DNA of 11,607 bases from Micavibrio sp. UBA2020 (GCA_002334985.1 DDBY01000153.1:1-11607); one strand, 5' to 3'; numbered from the stretch's first letter, positions 1-7,340 are shown. A program made the numbers and translations. The notes: a model not told the origin generated them from the letters alone.

Positions 1-1
1 T

Positions 2-919
2 GTGCGCGTGCCCTATACGCAGCTTGACGATATGATTTTGCTGCGCGGCGACGGCACGCCGACTTATATGCTCTCCGTCGTTGTCGATGACCATGATATG
101 GGCATCACGCACGTTATCCGTGGCGACGACCACCTGACGAATACTTTCCGCCAGCGCATGATTTACGACGCCATGGGCTGGGACGTGCCCAAGTTCGCCC
201 ACATACCGATGATTTTGGGCGAAGACGGCGCGAAGCTGTCCAAACGCCACGGCGCCGTCGGTCTGCACGAATACGCCAACAAGGGGTATTTGCCCGAAGC
301 GATGCGCAATTACCTGCTGCGCCTCGGCTGGGGTCATGGCGATACCGAAATTGTGGATACCGAAGAAGCCGTCAAACTGTTCACGCTGGATGGTATCGGC
401 AAATCCCCCTCGCGCATGGATTTCACCAAACTGGCGCATGTGAATGCGCATTACATGCGTCAGGCCGACGAAGAGCGCCTGATGGCACTGACCATGCCGT
501 ATATCGAGGAAAAACTCGGCGCGAAGCCGGACGCGGCGGGCATCGCCCGTTTCAAATCCGGCCTGCACGCGTTGAAAGAGCGCGCGAGCACGCTTATCGA
601 GCTGGCCGATGCCGGTCTGTTTTTCGTGCGTCCGCGCCCGCTGCCGCTGAGCGAAGACGCGGCCAAGGTGCTGGACGCCGATACGCGCGGCATGCTGGGC
701 GAGATGAAACAAACACTTGTATCCCTCGACGATTTTAAAGCCGAGAAAATCGAGGCCGCGCTGAAAGAATACGGCACGCAAAAAGGCCTGAAGCTTGGCA
801 AAGTCGCCATGCCGCTCCGCGCCGCTATCACCGGTACGACCAACAGCCCGTCTATCTTCCATGTCGCCGAAATTCTGGGCAAGGAAGAAACGCTGGCGCG
901 ATTGTCGGATGTGGCCTGA
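2..919 (+). CDS. gltX: Glutamyl-tRNA synthetase, C-terminal two thirds (5' end outside window)
   Basis: Cytoplasmic class I aminoacyl-tRNA synthetase that charges tRNA(Glu) with glutamate; in many alphaproteobacteria one GluRS copy also charges tRNA(Gln) for amidotransfer. About 305 residues are visible of a usual length near 470, so the N-terminal part of the Rossmann fold with the HIGH motif lies upstream. Visible residues include the catalytic-domain stretch RGDDHLTNT, the KMSKS-class loop KLSKRHG at visible residues 78-84, and then the helical anticodon-binding region to the TGA at 917-919. The GTG at base 2 is an internal Val codon, not a start. Alphaproteobacteria often carry two GluRS paralogues, and I cannot tell from this fragment which one this is. 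No hairpin terminator follows before the next gene 37 bases downstream, so read-through is possible. Confidence 0.96.
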   Translation: MRVPYTQLDDMILLRGDGTPTYMLSVVVDDHDMGITHVIRGDDHLTNTFRQRMIYDAMGWDVPKFAHIPMILGEDGAKLSKRHGAVGLHEYANKGYLPEAMRNYLLRLGWGHGDTEIVDTEEAVKLFTLDGIGKSPSRMDFTKLAHVNAHYMRQADEERLMALTMPYIEEKLGAKPDAAGIARFKSGLHALKERASTLIELADAGLFFVRPRPLPLSEDAAKVLDADTRGMLGEMKQTLVSLDDFKAEKIEAALKEYGTQKGLKLGKVAMPLRAAITGTTNSPSIFHVAEILGKEETLARLSDVA

Positions 920-956
920 TAATTTTTACGCGTATATTTAAGCAAGGCATAAAACC

Positions 957-1538
957 ATGAACATCCGCGATTTCGGCAAAAAAGCACTCAAAACCGCCGC
1001 GCAAGTGGCCGCTGTCGGACTTTACGCAGCGTCGCTGGGCAGTCCGGTTATCGGCGCTGTCGCAGGCGCTTTCATGGGCGGGTTTGCGGGTGCAGCCGTG
1101 GGGCTTTTCGCAGGACCTATCGCGGCCGCGGGCGTGATGACAGGCATTTACGTCGCCGCCAAAACAGTACGCTTTATGATGAAATCACCGGAAGAGCGCA
1201 AAGAATCCATCGCCGCATTCAACCCCAAACAAGCTCTGCGCGAAACCGGCGAAGGCATGGGGCGCGCGATGGCATGGGCTGTCAGCCTGTCGGTTTTCGT
1301 CGGCACACTCGGCCGTGTGAATGTCAGTTTTGACTGGGGGCAGCCGTCCTATGACGACAATAACAACGCTGCGCCTGTAGCGCCGCCGCCATCACAAAAC
1401 AGCACAGCCCCCTTATCTCTGCCGGAAACACCGCTCGCAGAGCGTTTCGCAAATGCGAAGAATGCAGCGCCCGCTACTCCCGCCGCAGAAAAAACAAACA
1501 CAGCCAAGCCGCAAACGCCGCCTGTGCCGCGCTCTTAA
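957..1538 (+). CDS. Unrecognised small membrane protein with Pro/Ala-rich tail
   Basis: I do not recognise the family. The 193-residue product has a short basic N-terminus (MNIRDFGKKALK), then an Ala/Gly-rich hydrophobic block at about residues 13-68 that could form two helices packed by small residues (glycine-zipper-like, for example GAFMGGFAGAAVG). A charged stretch follows, with a further hydrophobic segment near 105-118. The last 75 or so residues are polar, rich in Pro, Ala, Asn and Thr, and look disordered. It is probably an inner-membrane protein with an exposed tail. The ATG at 957 is preceded by AAGG at 944-947 with 9 bases between. It lies 37 bases after gltX; a TATATT at 933-938 might be a -10 element, but no good -35 is seen. 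A minus-strand ORF overlapping its start is a shadow of gltX. Confidence 0.72.
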   Translation: MNIRDFGKKALKTAAQVAAVGLYAASLGSPVIGAVAGAFMGGFAGAAVGLFAGPIAAAGVMTGIYVAAKTVRFMMKSPEERKESIAAFNPKQALRETGEGMGRAMAWAVSLSVFVGTLGRVNVSFDWGQPSYDDNNNAAPVAPPPSQNSTAPLSLPETPLAERFANAKNAAPATPAAEKTNTAKPQTPPVPRS

Positions 1539-1564
1539 AAACTATTTCTTATATAAGTAAGTTC

Positions 1565-1585
1565 ATGCCCGCTTCGCGCGGGCAT
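1565..1585 (+). terminator. Hairpin after the 957-1538 gene, probable weak terminator
   Basis: A perfect 8-base-pair stem, ATGCCCGC at 1565-1572 and GCGGGCAT at 1578-1585, closes a five-base loop TTCGC. It lies 27 bases after the stop codon of the preceding gene. The downstream bases contain only TCTGTTT and no true T-run, so termination would be weak or Rho-assisted. It could instead be a copy of a dispersed palindromic element; only a search for further copies would tell. Confidence 0.5.
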
Positions 1586-1687
1586 CACGCTCTGTTTGAA
1601 ATGCCGTGAATACAACGCTGTCAGCGTAGGCTTACTGATTTGCCGCCCTGCAACATTGGCGCGGTTTATGGCTAATAATTTTCCCTA

Positions 1688-1716
1688 TTGGCCTCGGCCA
1701 TCGAATGTCCTATAAA
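1688..1716 (+). promoter_or_regulatory. Candidate sigma70-type promoter for fadE
   Basis: TTGGCC (1688-1693, 4/6 to the -35 consensus) and TATAAA (1711-1716, 5/6 to the -10 consensus) are separated by exactly 17 bases. Transcription would begin near 1723 and leave a leader of about 130 bases before fadE. This is inferred from consensus matching only; no operator for a fatty-acid regulator was recognised. Confidence 0.5.
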
Positions 1717-1853
1717 TCTTAACATATCAAGACACAGCCAGCACAAGAATAACAAGCCGCCCAAGCGGCATCGCGGTTGATAGAGTCTTTCTGAGACAAA
1801 ACGGTGTGTAACAAGATTTAACGTGTTTTTGTCAACAAGGAAGGACCGTCTTC

Positions 1854-4175
1854 ATGGCACCGCTTAGCAAAAAAATTGTCGATGCTTTCAAAAGCATTCT
1901 GCCGTCATTGTCGCAGACCGAAAAGGAAGCGCTTGAATCCGGCACCGTGGGCTGGGATGGCGAGCTGATGAAAGGCACGCCCGACTGGGACGTGCTGTTC
2001 AAACTGCCCAAGCCGCAGCTGAGCGCCGAAGAGCAGGCTTTTATCGACGGCCCCGTCGAAAAGCTTTGCGCGATGATTGACAACTACAAAGTCAGTCAGG
2101 ACGGCGACCTGCCCAAGGAAGTCTGGGACTTCATCAAAAAAGAAGGCTTCATGGGCCTCGAAATTCCGAAAGAGCATGGCGGGCATGGTTTCTCCTCCGC
2201 CGCGCATTCCGCCGTGGTGATTAAAATCGCCAGCCGCAGCATCGCCGCCGCGGTCACGGTGATGGTGCCGAACTCCCTCGGCCCGGCAGAACTTATTCAT
2301 GCCTACGGCACGAAAGAGCAGCAGGAATACTACCTGCCGCGCCTCGCTGATGGCCGCGAAGTCCCCTGCTTCGCCCTGACGGAGCCGGATGCAGGCTCCG
2401 ACGCGGGCAGCATGACGGCGCGCGGCGTCGTTTGCAAAAACGAAAAGGGCGAACTGGGAATCAAGCTGAACTGGGAAAAGCGCTACATCACGCTCGGCCC
2501 CGTCTCCACGCTGCTTGGCCTTGCGTTCAAACTGGAAGACCCCGACAACCTGCTCGGCAAAGACAAAAAAGACATCGGCATCACTTGCGCCCTCATCCCC
2601 AGCAATACGCCGGGCGTTGAAATCGGCGACCGCCACCGCCCGATGGATTTGCCGTTCCACAACGGCCCCAACAAAGGCAAAGACGTTTTCATCCCGCTCG
2701 ACAACATCATCGGCGGGCCGGAGCGTGCTGGCCAGGGTTGGAAAATGCTGATGGAGAGCCTTGCTGTCGGCCGTTCGCTGTCGCTGCCCGCGCTGTCCAC
2801 GGCGGGTGCGAAACTGTCCAGCTTCGCCAGCGGCGCATACGCCCGCACGCGCAAGCAATTCAACACCGCGATTTCGAATTTCGAAGGTATCGAAGAGCCG
2901 CTCGGCAAAATGGCCGGCCTGACCTATATGATGAACGCCGCGCGCGAAGCGACCCTGCAAATGGTCGATACGGGCGAGCGTCCGGCTATTCCCTCGGCCA
3001 TCCTGAAATACCACCTGACTGAATCCATGCGTACCATCGTCAACGACGCCATGGACATCCACGGTGGCAAGGCGGTATCGAACGGGCCGAAGAACACCTT
3101 CGCCGACCTCTATAAAGGCATCCCCATCGCCATCACGGTCGAAGGCGCGAACATCATGACCCGCAACCTGATTATTTTCGGTCAGGGCGCGGTGCGTGCG
3201 CACCCCTACGTCCTGAAAGAGCTTCAGGCGGCGGAAGAGCCGAACCCGAACAAAGCCCTCGGCAAGTTGCTCAAAACGATGGCCAAGCATGTTGGCAACG
3301 GTGTGCGCAGCTTTGCCAAGGCTTTCGTCTATGGCATCACCGGCGGCGCGTTCAGCAAAAAGCCGAAGGGCGTCGATAAACAAACCAAGACGTACTACAA
3401 CCAGATTAACCGCCTCAGTGCGTCCTTCAACCTTGCGGCCGAAGCCACCCTTGGCACCCTCGGCGGCGGTTTGAAATTCCGCGAGCGTGTATCTGCCCGC
3501 CTTGGCGATGTGTACAGCAACCTGTACCTTGCCTCGACGGTACTGTGGTACTACGAAAAGAACGGCCAGAAAAAAGAAGACCTGCCGCTGGTGCATTGGG
3601 CTTGCCAGCACGCCCTGAACAACGCCGAAAAGGCGCTTGACCAGGCGCTTAAAAACCACCCGAACAAGGTGGTGGGCAAACTGCTGCAGCCGGTTATCTT
3701 CCCGCGTATGGCCGTGCCGTTCATGGATAAATTCCTGACGTCGGCCCCCAGCGACAAACTGGACAAGCAGGCCGCGGATACCATCCGCAATCCGGGTGAA
3801 ATCCGCGAGCGTCTGACTTCCGGCATCTTCAAGCCGGCGGACGAGAACGAACCGCTCGGCCGTCTTGAAGCCGCCTTCAAATCGGTGGTCGAGAGCGAAC
3901 CTGTCGAGAAAAAACTCTACAAAGCGCAAAAAGCAGGCACGCTGCAAAAAGAAATGCCGCGCGCCGCGATGCTCGAGGCTGCCGTCACCGCCAAAGTGAT
4001 TACGGCCGAAGAAGCGGAACTGCTGAAACGTACCGACACGCTGCGCCGTGCAGTGGTGGATGTTGACGCATTCCCGCAGACGCTGAAATCCGGCGCCATC
4101 GCCAACGACGACGACGTGAGCGCACGCCAGCGCCCCGCCGCTGCCGCTGCGCCGAAACCGCCGGGCGCTGCATAA
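1854..4175 (+). CDS. fadE: Long-form acyl-CoA dehydrogenase (FadE type)
   Basis: FAD-dependent enzyme for the first step of beta-oxidation, converting acyl-CoA to trans-2-enoyl-CoA. The 773-residue product follows E. coli FadE closely through PVEKLCAM, PNSLGPAELI, the FAD/substrate loop ALTEPDAGSDAG (about 174-185), RYITLGPVSTLLGLAF, AGQGWKMLMESLAVGRS, and IAITVEGANIMTR, where Glu430 fits the catalytic base. The C-terminal 300 residues match the DUF1974-type extension of long FadE proteins (NRLSASFNLA, RERVSARLGD, DLPLVHWACQ), then end in an Ala/Pro-rich tail. Compared with the E. coli protein as I recall it, the N-terminal hydrophobic membrane region of about 65 residues is absent, so this form is probably soluble or peripheral. 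The start at 1854 is well supported by AGGAAGGA at 1838-1845. A large antisense ORF covering the gene is a codon-usage shadow. Confidence 0.95.
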   Translation: MAPLSKKIVDAFKSILPSLSQTEKEALESGTVGWDGELMKGTPDWDVLFKLPKPQLSAEEQAFIDGPVEKLCAMIDNYKVSQDGDLPKEVWDFIKKEGFMGLEIPKEHGGHGFSSAAHSAVVIKIASRSIAAAVTVMVPNSLGPAELIHAYGTKEQQEYYLPRLADGREVPCFALTEPDAGSDAGSMTARGVVCKNEKGELGIKLNWEKRYITLGPVSTLLGLAFKLEDPDNLLGKDKKDIGITCALIPSNTPGVEIGDRHRPMDLPFHNGPNKGKDVFIPLDNIIGGPERAGQGWKMLMESLAVGRSLSLPALSTAGAKLSSFASGAYARTRKQFNTAISNFEGIEEPLGKMAGLTYMMNAAREATLQMVDTGERPAIPSAILKYHLTESMRTIVNDAMDIHGGKAVSNGPKNTFADLYKGIPIAITVEGANIMTRNLIIFGQGAVRAHPYVLKELQAAEEPNPNKALGKLLKTMAKHVGNGVRSFAKAFVYGITGGAFSKKPKGVDKQTKTYYNQINRLSASFNLAAEATLGTLGGGLKFRERVSARLGDVYSNLYLASTVLWYYEKNGQKKEDLPLVHWACQHALNNAEKALDQALKNHPNKVVGKLLQPVIFPRMAVPFMDKFLTSAPSDKLDKQAADTIRNPGEIRERLTSGIFKPADENEPLGRLEAAFKSVVESEPVEKKLYKAQKAGTLQKEMPRAAMLEAAVTAKVITAEEAELLKRTDTLRRAVVDVDAFPQTLKSGAIANDDDVSARQRPAAAAAPKPPGAA

Positions 4176-4206
4176 GCACCCGCCGTTACAGGCACAATAA
4201 AAAAGG

Positions 4207-4232
4207 CTGCCCCGCAAAGGGCAGTTTTTTTT
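4207..4232. terminator. Bidirectional intrinsic terminator between fadE and the convergent gene
   Basis: Stem CTGCCC (4207-4212) and GGGCAG (4219-4224) with six-base loop CGCAAA, followed by eight T at 4225-4232 on the plus strand. On the other side, six A at 4199-4204 give a T-run on the minus strand, so the same hairpin can end the minus-strand gene that stops at 4248. It begins 31 bases after the fadE stop. Confidence 0.9.
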
Positions 4233-4247
4233 ACTTCGCTTTTTATC

Positions 4248-5204
4248 TTATTGCATCGCGGGCGGTTTGGCGACCTGCGTACGCTCCGCCATTTTACGCA
4301 AACGCTCCATCCCTTCAGCGGCAATTTCGGTATTGATTTGCTGCTGGCCGGGGTGCGCTGCATCCGCCGCAGACTTAACAGCATCGTGAATAGCCGGTGC
4401 CACCAGCCCCGCTTTTTGAAGCGCGCCCGTCACACTGTCCACAGGCGCGGAAACAATCACATATTGCCCGTCTTCGGTACGTTTGGCGGGCAAGCCTGCA
4501 TCTTTCATGGCCTGCAGGACACGCGGCGCCTGACCGCTGCGCAGCTCAACCTCGCTCTGGACTTCATACGCGACGGCGCCTTTTAGTTCGCTCATCTGGC
4601 CGTTTTCGCGGATGGCAGCAACGGGTGATGTGGGATAACCTTCAAAAGTCACATCGACATAAACGGACGGCTTGGCAAGCCCCTTCAGGAAAACGCTTTC
4701 CTGAGACATGCCCACGGTATTGATAGAAACCAGCCCTGCTTCGACCGGAGACAAATCAAGCCGCTTCAGCTCACCCGCGATAATCTGGCCCGCCACTTCC
4801 GTGCCCAGAACGGCGTAATGCGATGAATCGCCGCGTGCATCCTTGGGCGCGTCATGCGTGAGCGCAACGACGAGCTTCATCAAATCTTTTTGCGCGACGT
4901 TTTCAACCGCCACGCTAAAGCCTGAAGCATTGCCATGCGAATTCGGCTCCGCCTTGACACCGCCATTGACGGCAAGAAGGCCGAGAACAGCCTCCATACG
5001 CTGTGCGCGCTTGTCAGCCGGCGCATCAAACACGAAAGTCGCCGTGAATTTCTCTTTTTGATAAGGGTTCTGGTTCAGCGACACAGATTCAAGCCCTTTG
5101 TCGCTGAGGCCGTTATGGTCCACGCCGGAATAACGGTGGCAATCGCCCTCGTGCTTGCTTTCGGCGGGATAAAACTCGTACTCGGCTTTGTGTTTTCCGG
5201 ACAT
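4248..5204 (-). CDS. Unrecognised 318-residue soluble protein
   Basis: I do not recognise the family. The product has no signal peptide and no membrane segment and is probably cytoplasmic. Its N-terminus is rich in His and charged residues (MSGKHKAEYEFYPAESKHEG). Two segments look alike in layout: residues about 52-115 (starting KFTATFVF, with a helix around AQRMEAVLGLL, strand GFSVAVENV, helix DLMKLVVAL) and about 215-270 (helix PRVLQAMKDAG, strand QYVIVSAPV, then VTGALQKAG). This suggests two strand-helix-strand-helix modules, possibly an internal duplication, but by eye only. The C-terminus is a charged helix (MERLRKMAER) with a short tail. The ATG at 5204 has an AAGGGG four to five bases upstream. 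Transcription is divergent from gltA and ends at the shared hairpin at 4207-4232. Confidence 0.75.
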   Translation of the reverse strand: MSGKHKAEYEFYPAESKHEGDCHRYSGVDHNGLSDKGLESVSLNQNPYQKEKFTATFVFDAPADKRAQRMEAVLGLLAVNGGVKAEPNSHGNASGFSVAVENVAQKDLMKLVVALTHDAPKDARGDSSHYAVLGTEVAGQIIAGELKRLDLSPVEAGLVSINTVGMSQESVFLKGLAKPSVYVDVTFEGYPTSPVAAIRENGQMSELKGAVAYEVQSEVELRSGQAPRVLQAMKDAGLPAKRTEDGQYVIVSAPVDSVTGALQKAGLVAPAIHDAVKSAADAAHPGQQQINTEIAAEGMERLRKMAERTQVAKPPAMQ

Positions 5205-5228
5205 GTGACCCCTTATTACCTTATGTCG

Positions 5229-5257
5229 TTCATATCTTATGGTATTTATGTTAACAA
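5229..5257 (-). promoter_or_regulatory. Candidate promoter for the 318-residue protein gene
   Basis: On the minus strand TTGTTA (-35, at 5252-5257) and TATGAA (-10, at 5229-5234) are 17 bases apart, each 4/6 to consensus. A second pair, TTGGTA (5263-5268) and TACCAT (5239-5244), has 18-base spacing and similar scores. The region is AT-rich, so chance matches are likely; which pair is used cannot be decided here. Confidence 0.35.
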
Positions 5258-5318
5258 AATACTACCAAATTAACAGAAGCGCGGGAATATTTTTTTGCGC
5301 AGCGCGGCAAAGGATGAA

Positions 5319-5346
5319 TTGAAATCGCAGAGACTTAAACTATTAT
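5319..5346 (+). promoter_or_regulatory. Candidate sigma70-type promoter for gltA
   Basis: TTGAAA (5319-5324) and TATTAT (5341-5346) each match consensus at five of six positions, with a 16-base spacer. The start point would fall near 5353, leaving a leader of about 54 bases to the ATG at 5407. Under this promoter the alternative ATG at 5362 would have only about 9 bases of leader, which argues against it. Confidence 0.6.
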
Positions 5347-5391
5347 TAAACAAAGAGATTTATGCTCTCTCCCGACGTTCTTCTTTTTCTC

Positions 5392-5397
5392 AGGAAA
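5392..5397 (+). promoter_or_regulatory. Ribosome binding site deciding the gltA start
   Basis: AGGAAA lies 9 bases before the ATG at 5407. The in-frame ATG at 5362 has only AAAGAGA nearby, and the 15 residues it would add do not resemble the start of citrate synthases. Confidence 0.65.
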
Positions 5398-5406
5398 CCA
5401 GGCATC

Positions 5407-6729
5407 ATGACAAACTCCGCCGCCGCCGCGCCGCAATCCAAAAAAACCGTTACCCTGACCGATAACGAAACCGGCAAACAATTTGAATTTCCGGTTCTCG
5501 ACGGCAGCACGGGGCCGCGTGTCATCGACATCCGCAAGCTTTATGCCGAAACCGGCATGTTCACCTATGACCCGGGCTTCACTTCGACTGCGGCATGCGA
5601 AAGCGGCCTCACCTACATCGACGGTGATGAGGGCGTACTGCTTCACCGCGGTTATTCGATTGCGGAGCTCGCGGAGAAAAGCGACTTCCTCGAAGTTTGT
5701 TATCTGCTGCTGAATGGCGACTTGCCGAACGCCGCACAAAAAGACGAATTCGTCAAAATCGTCACCAACCACACCATGGTGCACGAACAGATGCAGTTCT
5801 TCTTCCGCGGTTTCCGCCGCGACAGCCACCCGATGGCCGTCATGGTCGGCACGATTGGCGCGCTGTCCGCGTTTTATCACGACTCGCTCAACATCGACGA
5901 CCAACGCCAGCGCGAAATCGCCGCGTTCCGCCTGATTGCAAAAATGCCGACGATTGCGGCGATGACTTATAAGTATTCCATCGGCCAGCCTTTCATGTAT
6001 CCGCGCAACGACCTCAGCTATGCGGAAAACTTCCTCTACATGACGTTCGCCGTGCCGAGCGAGCCTTACAAAATCAACCCGATTCTCGCGCGCGCCATGG
6101 ACCGCATTCTCATCCTGCACGCCGACCACGAACAAAACGCATCGACATCGACGGTACGCCTTGCGGGCTCTTCGCGCGCAAACCCGTTCGCCTGTATCGC
6201 CTCCGGTATCGCCTCCCTCTGGGGTCCGGCGCACGGCGGCGCGAACGAGGCGGTTCTTAAAATGCTCGAAGAAATCGGCACCGTTGACCGTATTCCCGAA
6301 TGCATCAAACGCGCGAAGGACAAAAACGACAGCTTCCGCCTGATGGGCTTTGGCCACCGCGTTTACAAAAACTTCGACCCGCGCGCGAAAATCATGCGCG
6401 AAACCTGCCACGAGGTTCTGAAAGAGCTGAATATCAAAGACCCGCTGCTCGATATCGCCATGGAACTTGAAAGAATCGCCCTGCAGGATGAATACTTCAT
6501 CGAGAAAAAACTTTATCCGAACGTCGATTTCTACTCCGGCATCATCCTCAAGGCGATGGGCTTCCCCACGTCTATGTTCACGGTTCTGTTCGCCATGGCG
6601 CGTACCGTCGGCTGGATTGCACAGTGGAAAGAAATGATTGAAGAGCCCACGCAACGTATCGGCCGCCCGCGCCAGCTTTACACGGGCCCGGTCGCGCGCG
6701 AATTCGTTTCCATCGACAAGCGTAAGTAA
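5407..6729 (+). CDS. gltA: Citrate synthase, type II (hexameric)
   Basis: Condenses oxaloacetate with acetyl-CoA to citrate at the entry to the TCA cycle; cytoplasmic. From the ATG at 5407 the product is 440 residues, close to the usual length of about 430. The small N-terminal beta domain typical of the Gram-negative type II enzyme is present ([19 protein letters not shown]). The catalytic triad is intact: His276 in [10 protein letters not shown], His317 in [14 protein letters not shown], and Asp374 in DFYSGI. Its spacing of 41 and 57 residues equals that of E. coli His264, His305 and Asp362. The C-terminus keeps the PRQLYTGP motif. The upstream ATG at 5362 is in frame but poorly placed relative to the promoter and ribosome binding site. 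No terminator is evident before the next gene 48 bases downstream, so the two may share a transcript. Confidence 0.97.
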   Translation: MTNSAAAAPQSKKTVTLTDNETGKQFEFPVLDGSTGPRVIDIRKLYAETGMFTYDPGFTSTAACESGLTYIDGDEGVLLHRGYSIAELAEKSDFLEVCYLLLNGDLPNAAQKDEFVKIVTNHTMVHEQMQFFFRGFRRDSHPMAVMVGTIGALSAFYHDSLNIDDQRQREIAAFRLIAKMPTIAAMTYKYSIGQPFMYPRNDLSYAENFLYMTFAVPSEPYKINPILARAMDRILILHADHEQNASTSTVRLAGSSRANPFACIASGIASLWGPAHGGANEAVLKMLEEIGTVDRIPECIKRAKDKNDSFRLMGFGHRVYKNFDPRAKIMRETCHEVLKELNIKDPLLDIAMELERIALQDEYFIEKKLYPNVDFYSGIILKAMGFPTSMFTVLFAMARTVGWIAQWKEMIEEPTQRIGRPRQLYTGPVAREFVSIDKRK

Positions 6730-6777
6730 GCGCCCGGCGGAAACAATTTCGCGCCGCGTAGCCGAAAGGACGCGCGC

Positions 6778-7332
6778 ATGAGCGATAATAATAATTTCTG
6801 GAACGATTTCAGAAACCGCAGCATCTACGGCGATGCCGCAGGGCCGCCGAAGAATGCGACAGAGCACGCCGCAGACGGCCTTGCCAAATTCGGCCGCACG
6901 GCACAAGGCGGCGGTGCGGGCTCCGGCGGTTATATCGATATCGACATCAATTTCCGCTACTCATGGCGGCGCATTGCGGTTTTTCTGGGGATTGCGGCCG
7001 CGTCTTACGGCGGCGACAAACTCGTTACAACCGATTTCACGTCATTATCGTTTTTGCAGTGGCTGTTCACACCGGTGGCGCTTATCGCGGGCATTATCGG
7101 CGGCTGGCAATTGTTTGCCAACCTTTTCAACATCATGGTTTGCCGCGGCATCGGCGCGTTCAAATCGCGGGCGCTGCGTTTTGCATTGCTTGGCGCGGCG
7201 GGCGGCTATTTTCTTTTCGCCTTCCTCGACCGGAAATTCTTCTGGACGGGCTATGCGGACGATGCCGGTATAGTCGTGGGGCTTTTGGCCGGATTTTTGC
7301 TGGGCAAGCGCAAAAAAGATACGGTTCAATAA
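6778..7332 (+). CDS. Unrecognised four-helix membrane protein
   Basis: I do not recognise this 184-residue product. The first 60 residues are polar and rich in Asn, Gly and Ala, with a Gly-rich linker (AQGGGAGSGG) and an acidic strand YIDIDINF. Four likely membrane helices follow, at roughly 64-80, 91-113, 131-149 and 162-178, and the protein ends with a basic tail (GKRKKDTVQ) expected on the cytoplasmic side. It looks like an inner-membrane protein with a cytoplasmic N-terminal extension. The ATG at 6778 has AAAGGA about 8 bases upstream. It lies 48 bases downstream of gltA with no hairpin between, so co-transcription is likely, although a role in the TCA cycle is not implied. Its stop overlaps the end of the convergent gene. 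Confidence 0.75.
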   Translation: MSDNNNFWNDFRNRSIYGDAAGPPKNATEHAADGLAKFGRTAQGGGAGSGGYIDIDINFRYSWRRIAVFLGIAAASYGGDKLVTTDFTSLSFLQWLFTPVALIAGIIGGWQLFANLFNIMVCRGIGAFKSRALRFALLGAAGGYFLFAFLDRKFFWTGYADDAGIVVGLLAGFLLGKRKKDTVQ

Positions 7333-7340
7333 AAAACCGT
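7321..7340. repeat. Inverted repeat spanning two convergent stop codons
   Basis: ACGGTT (7321-7326) and AACCGT (7335-7340) flank an eight-base A-rich spacer. The plus-strand stop TAA (7330-7332) lies in the spacer and the minus-strand stop TGA (7328-7326) sits at its left edge. A six-base-pair stem with no proper T-run is weak as a terminator, but it is the only structure found between these two genes. Confidence 0.3.

Larger units (their letters stand above)
1539..1853 (+). other. 315-base intergenic region upstream of fadE
   Basis: No gene is seen here. From left to right it holds a perfect hairpin (1565-1585), a short inverted repeat ACGCT-GTC-AGCGT at 1615-1627, a promoter-like pair (1688-1716), and a possible leader of about 130 bases. 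The leader contains a small hairpin GCCGC-CCAA-GCGGC at 1756-1769. The fadE ribosome binding site AGGAAGGA is at 1838-1845, 8 bases before the ATG. I found no tRNA-like fold and no convincing small ORF. Confidence 0.6.

Noticed and set aside
460..987. 175-residue minus-strand ORF across the gltX end
   Set aside because: Lies almost wholly within gltX on the opposite strand, is Ser/Arg-rich, and its start overlaps the next gene; a shadow.
1783..1787. GAGTC, a possible CcrM (GANTC) methylation site in the fadE leader
   Set aside because: A single five-base site is expected often by chance and nothing else points to cell-cycle control.
1807..1835. Perfect TTGACA on the minus strand upstream of fadE
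   Set aside because: The sequence 17 bases on is GTTACA, a poor -10, and there is no minus-strand gene downstream of it for it to serve.
1905..4217. 770-residue open reading frame antisense to fadE
   Set aside because: It is codon-aligned with fadE, so its stops would need TTA, CTA or TCA codons in the sense strand, which this genome avoids. Its sequence is rich in Arg, His, Phe and Val without any domain, as expected of a reverse-complement shadow.
5335..6906. 523-residue open reading frame antisense to gltA
   Set aside because: Same codon-aligned shadow effect; gltA is certain from its catalytic triad and the antisense product has no recognisable motif.
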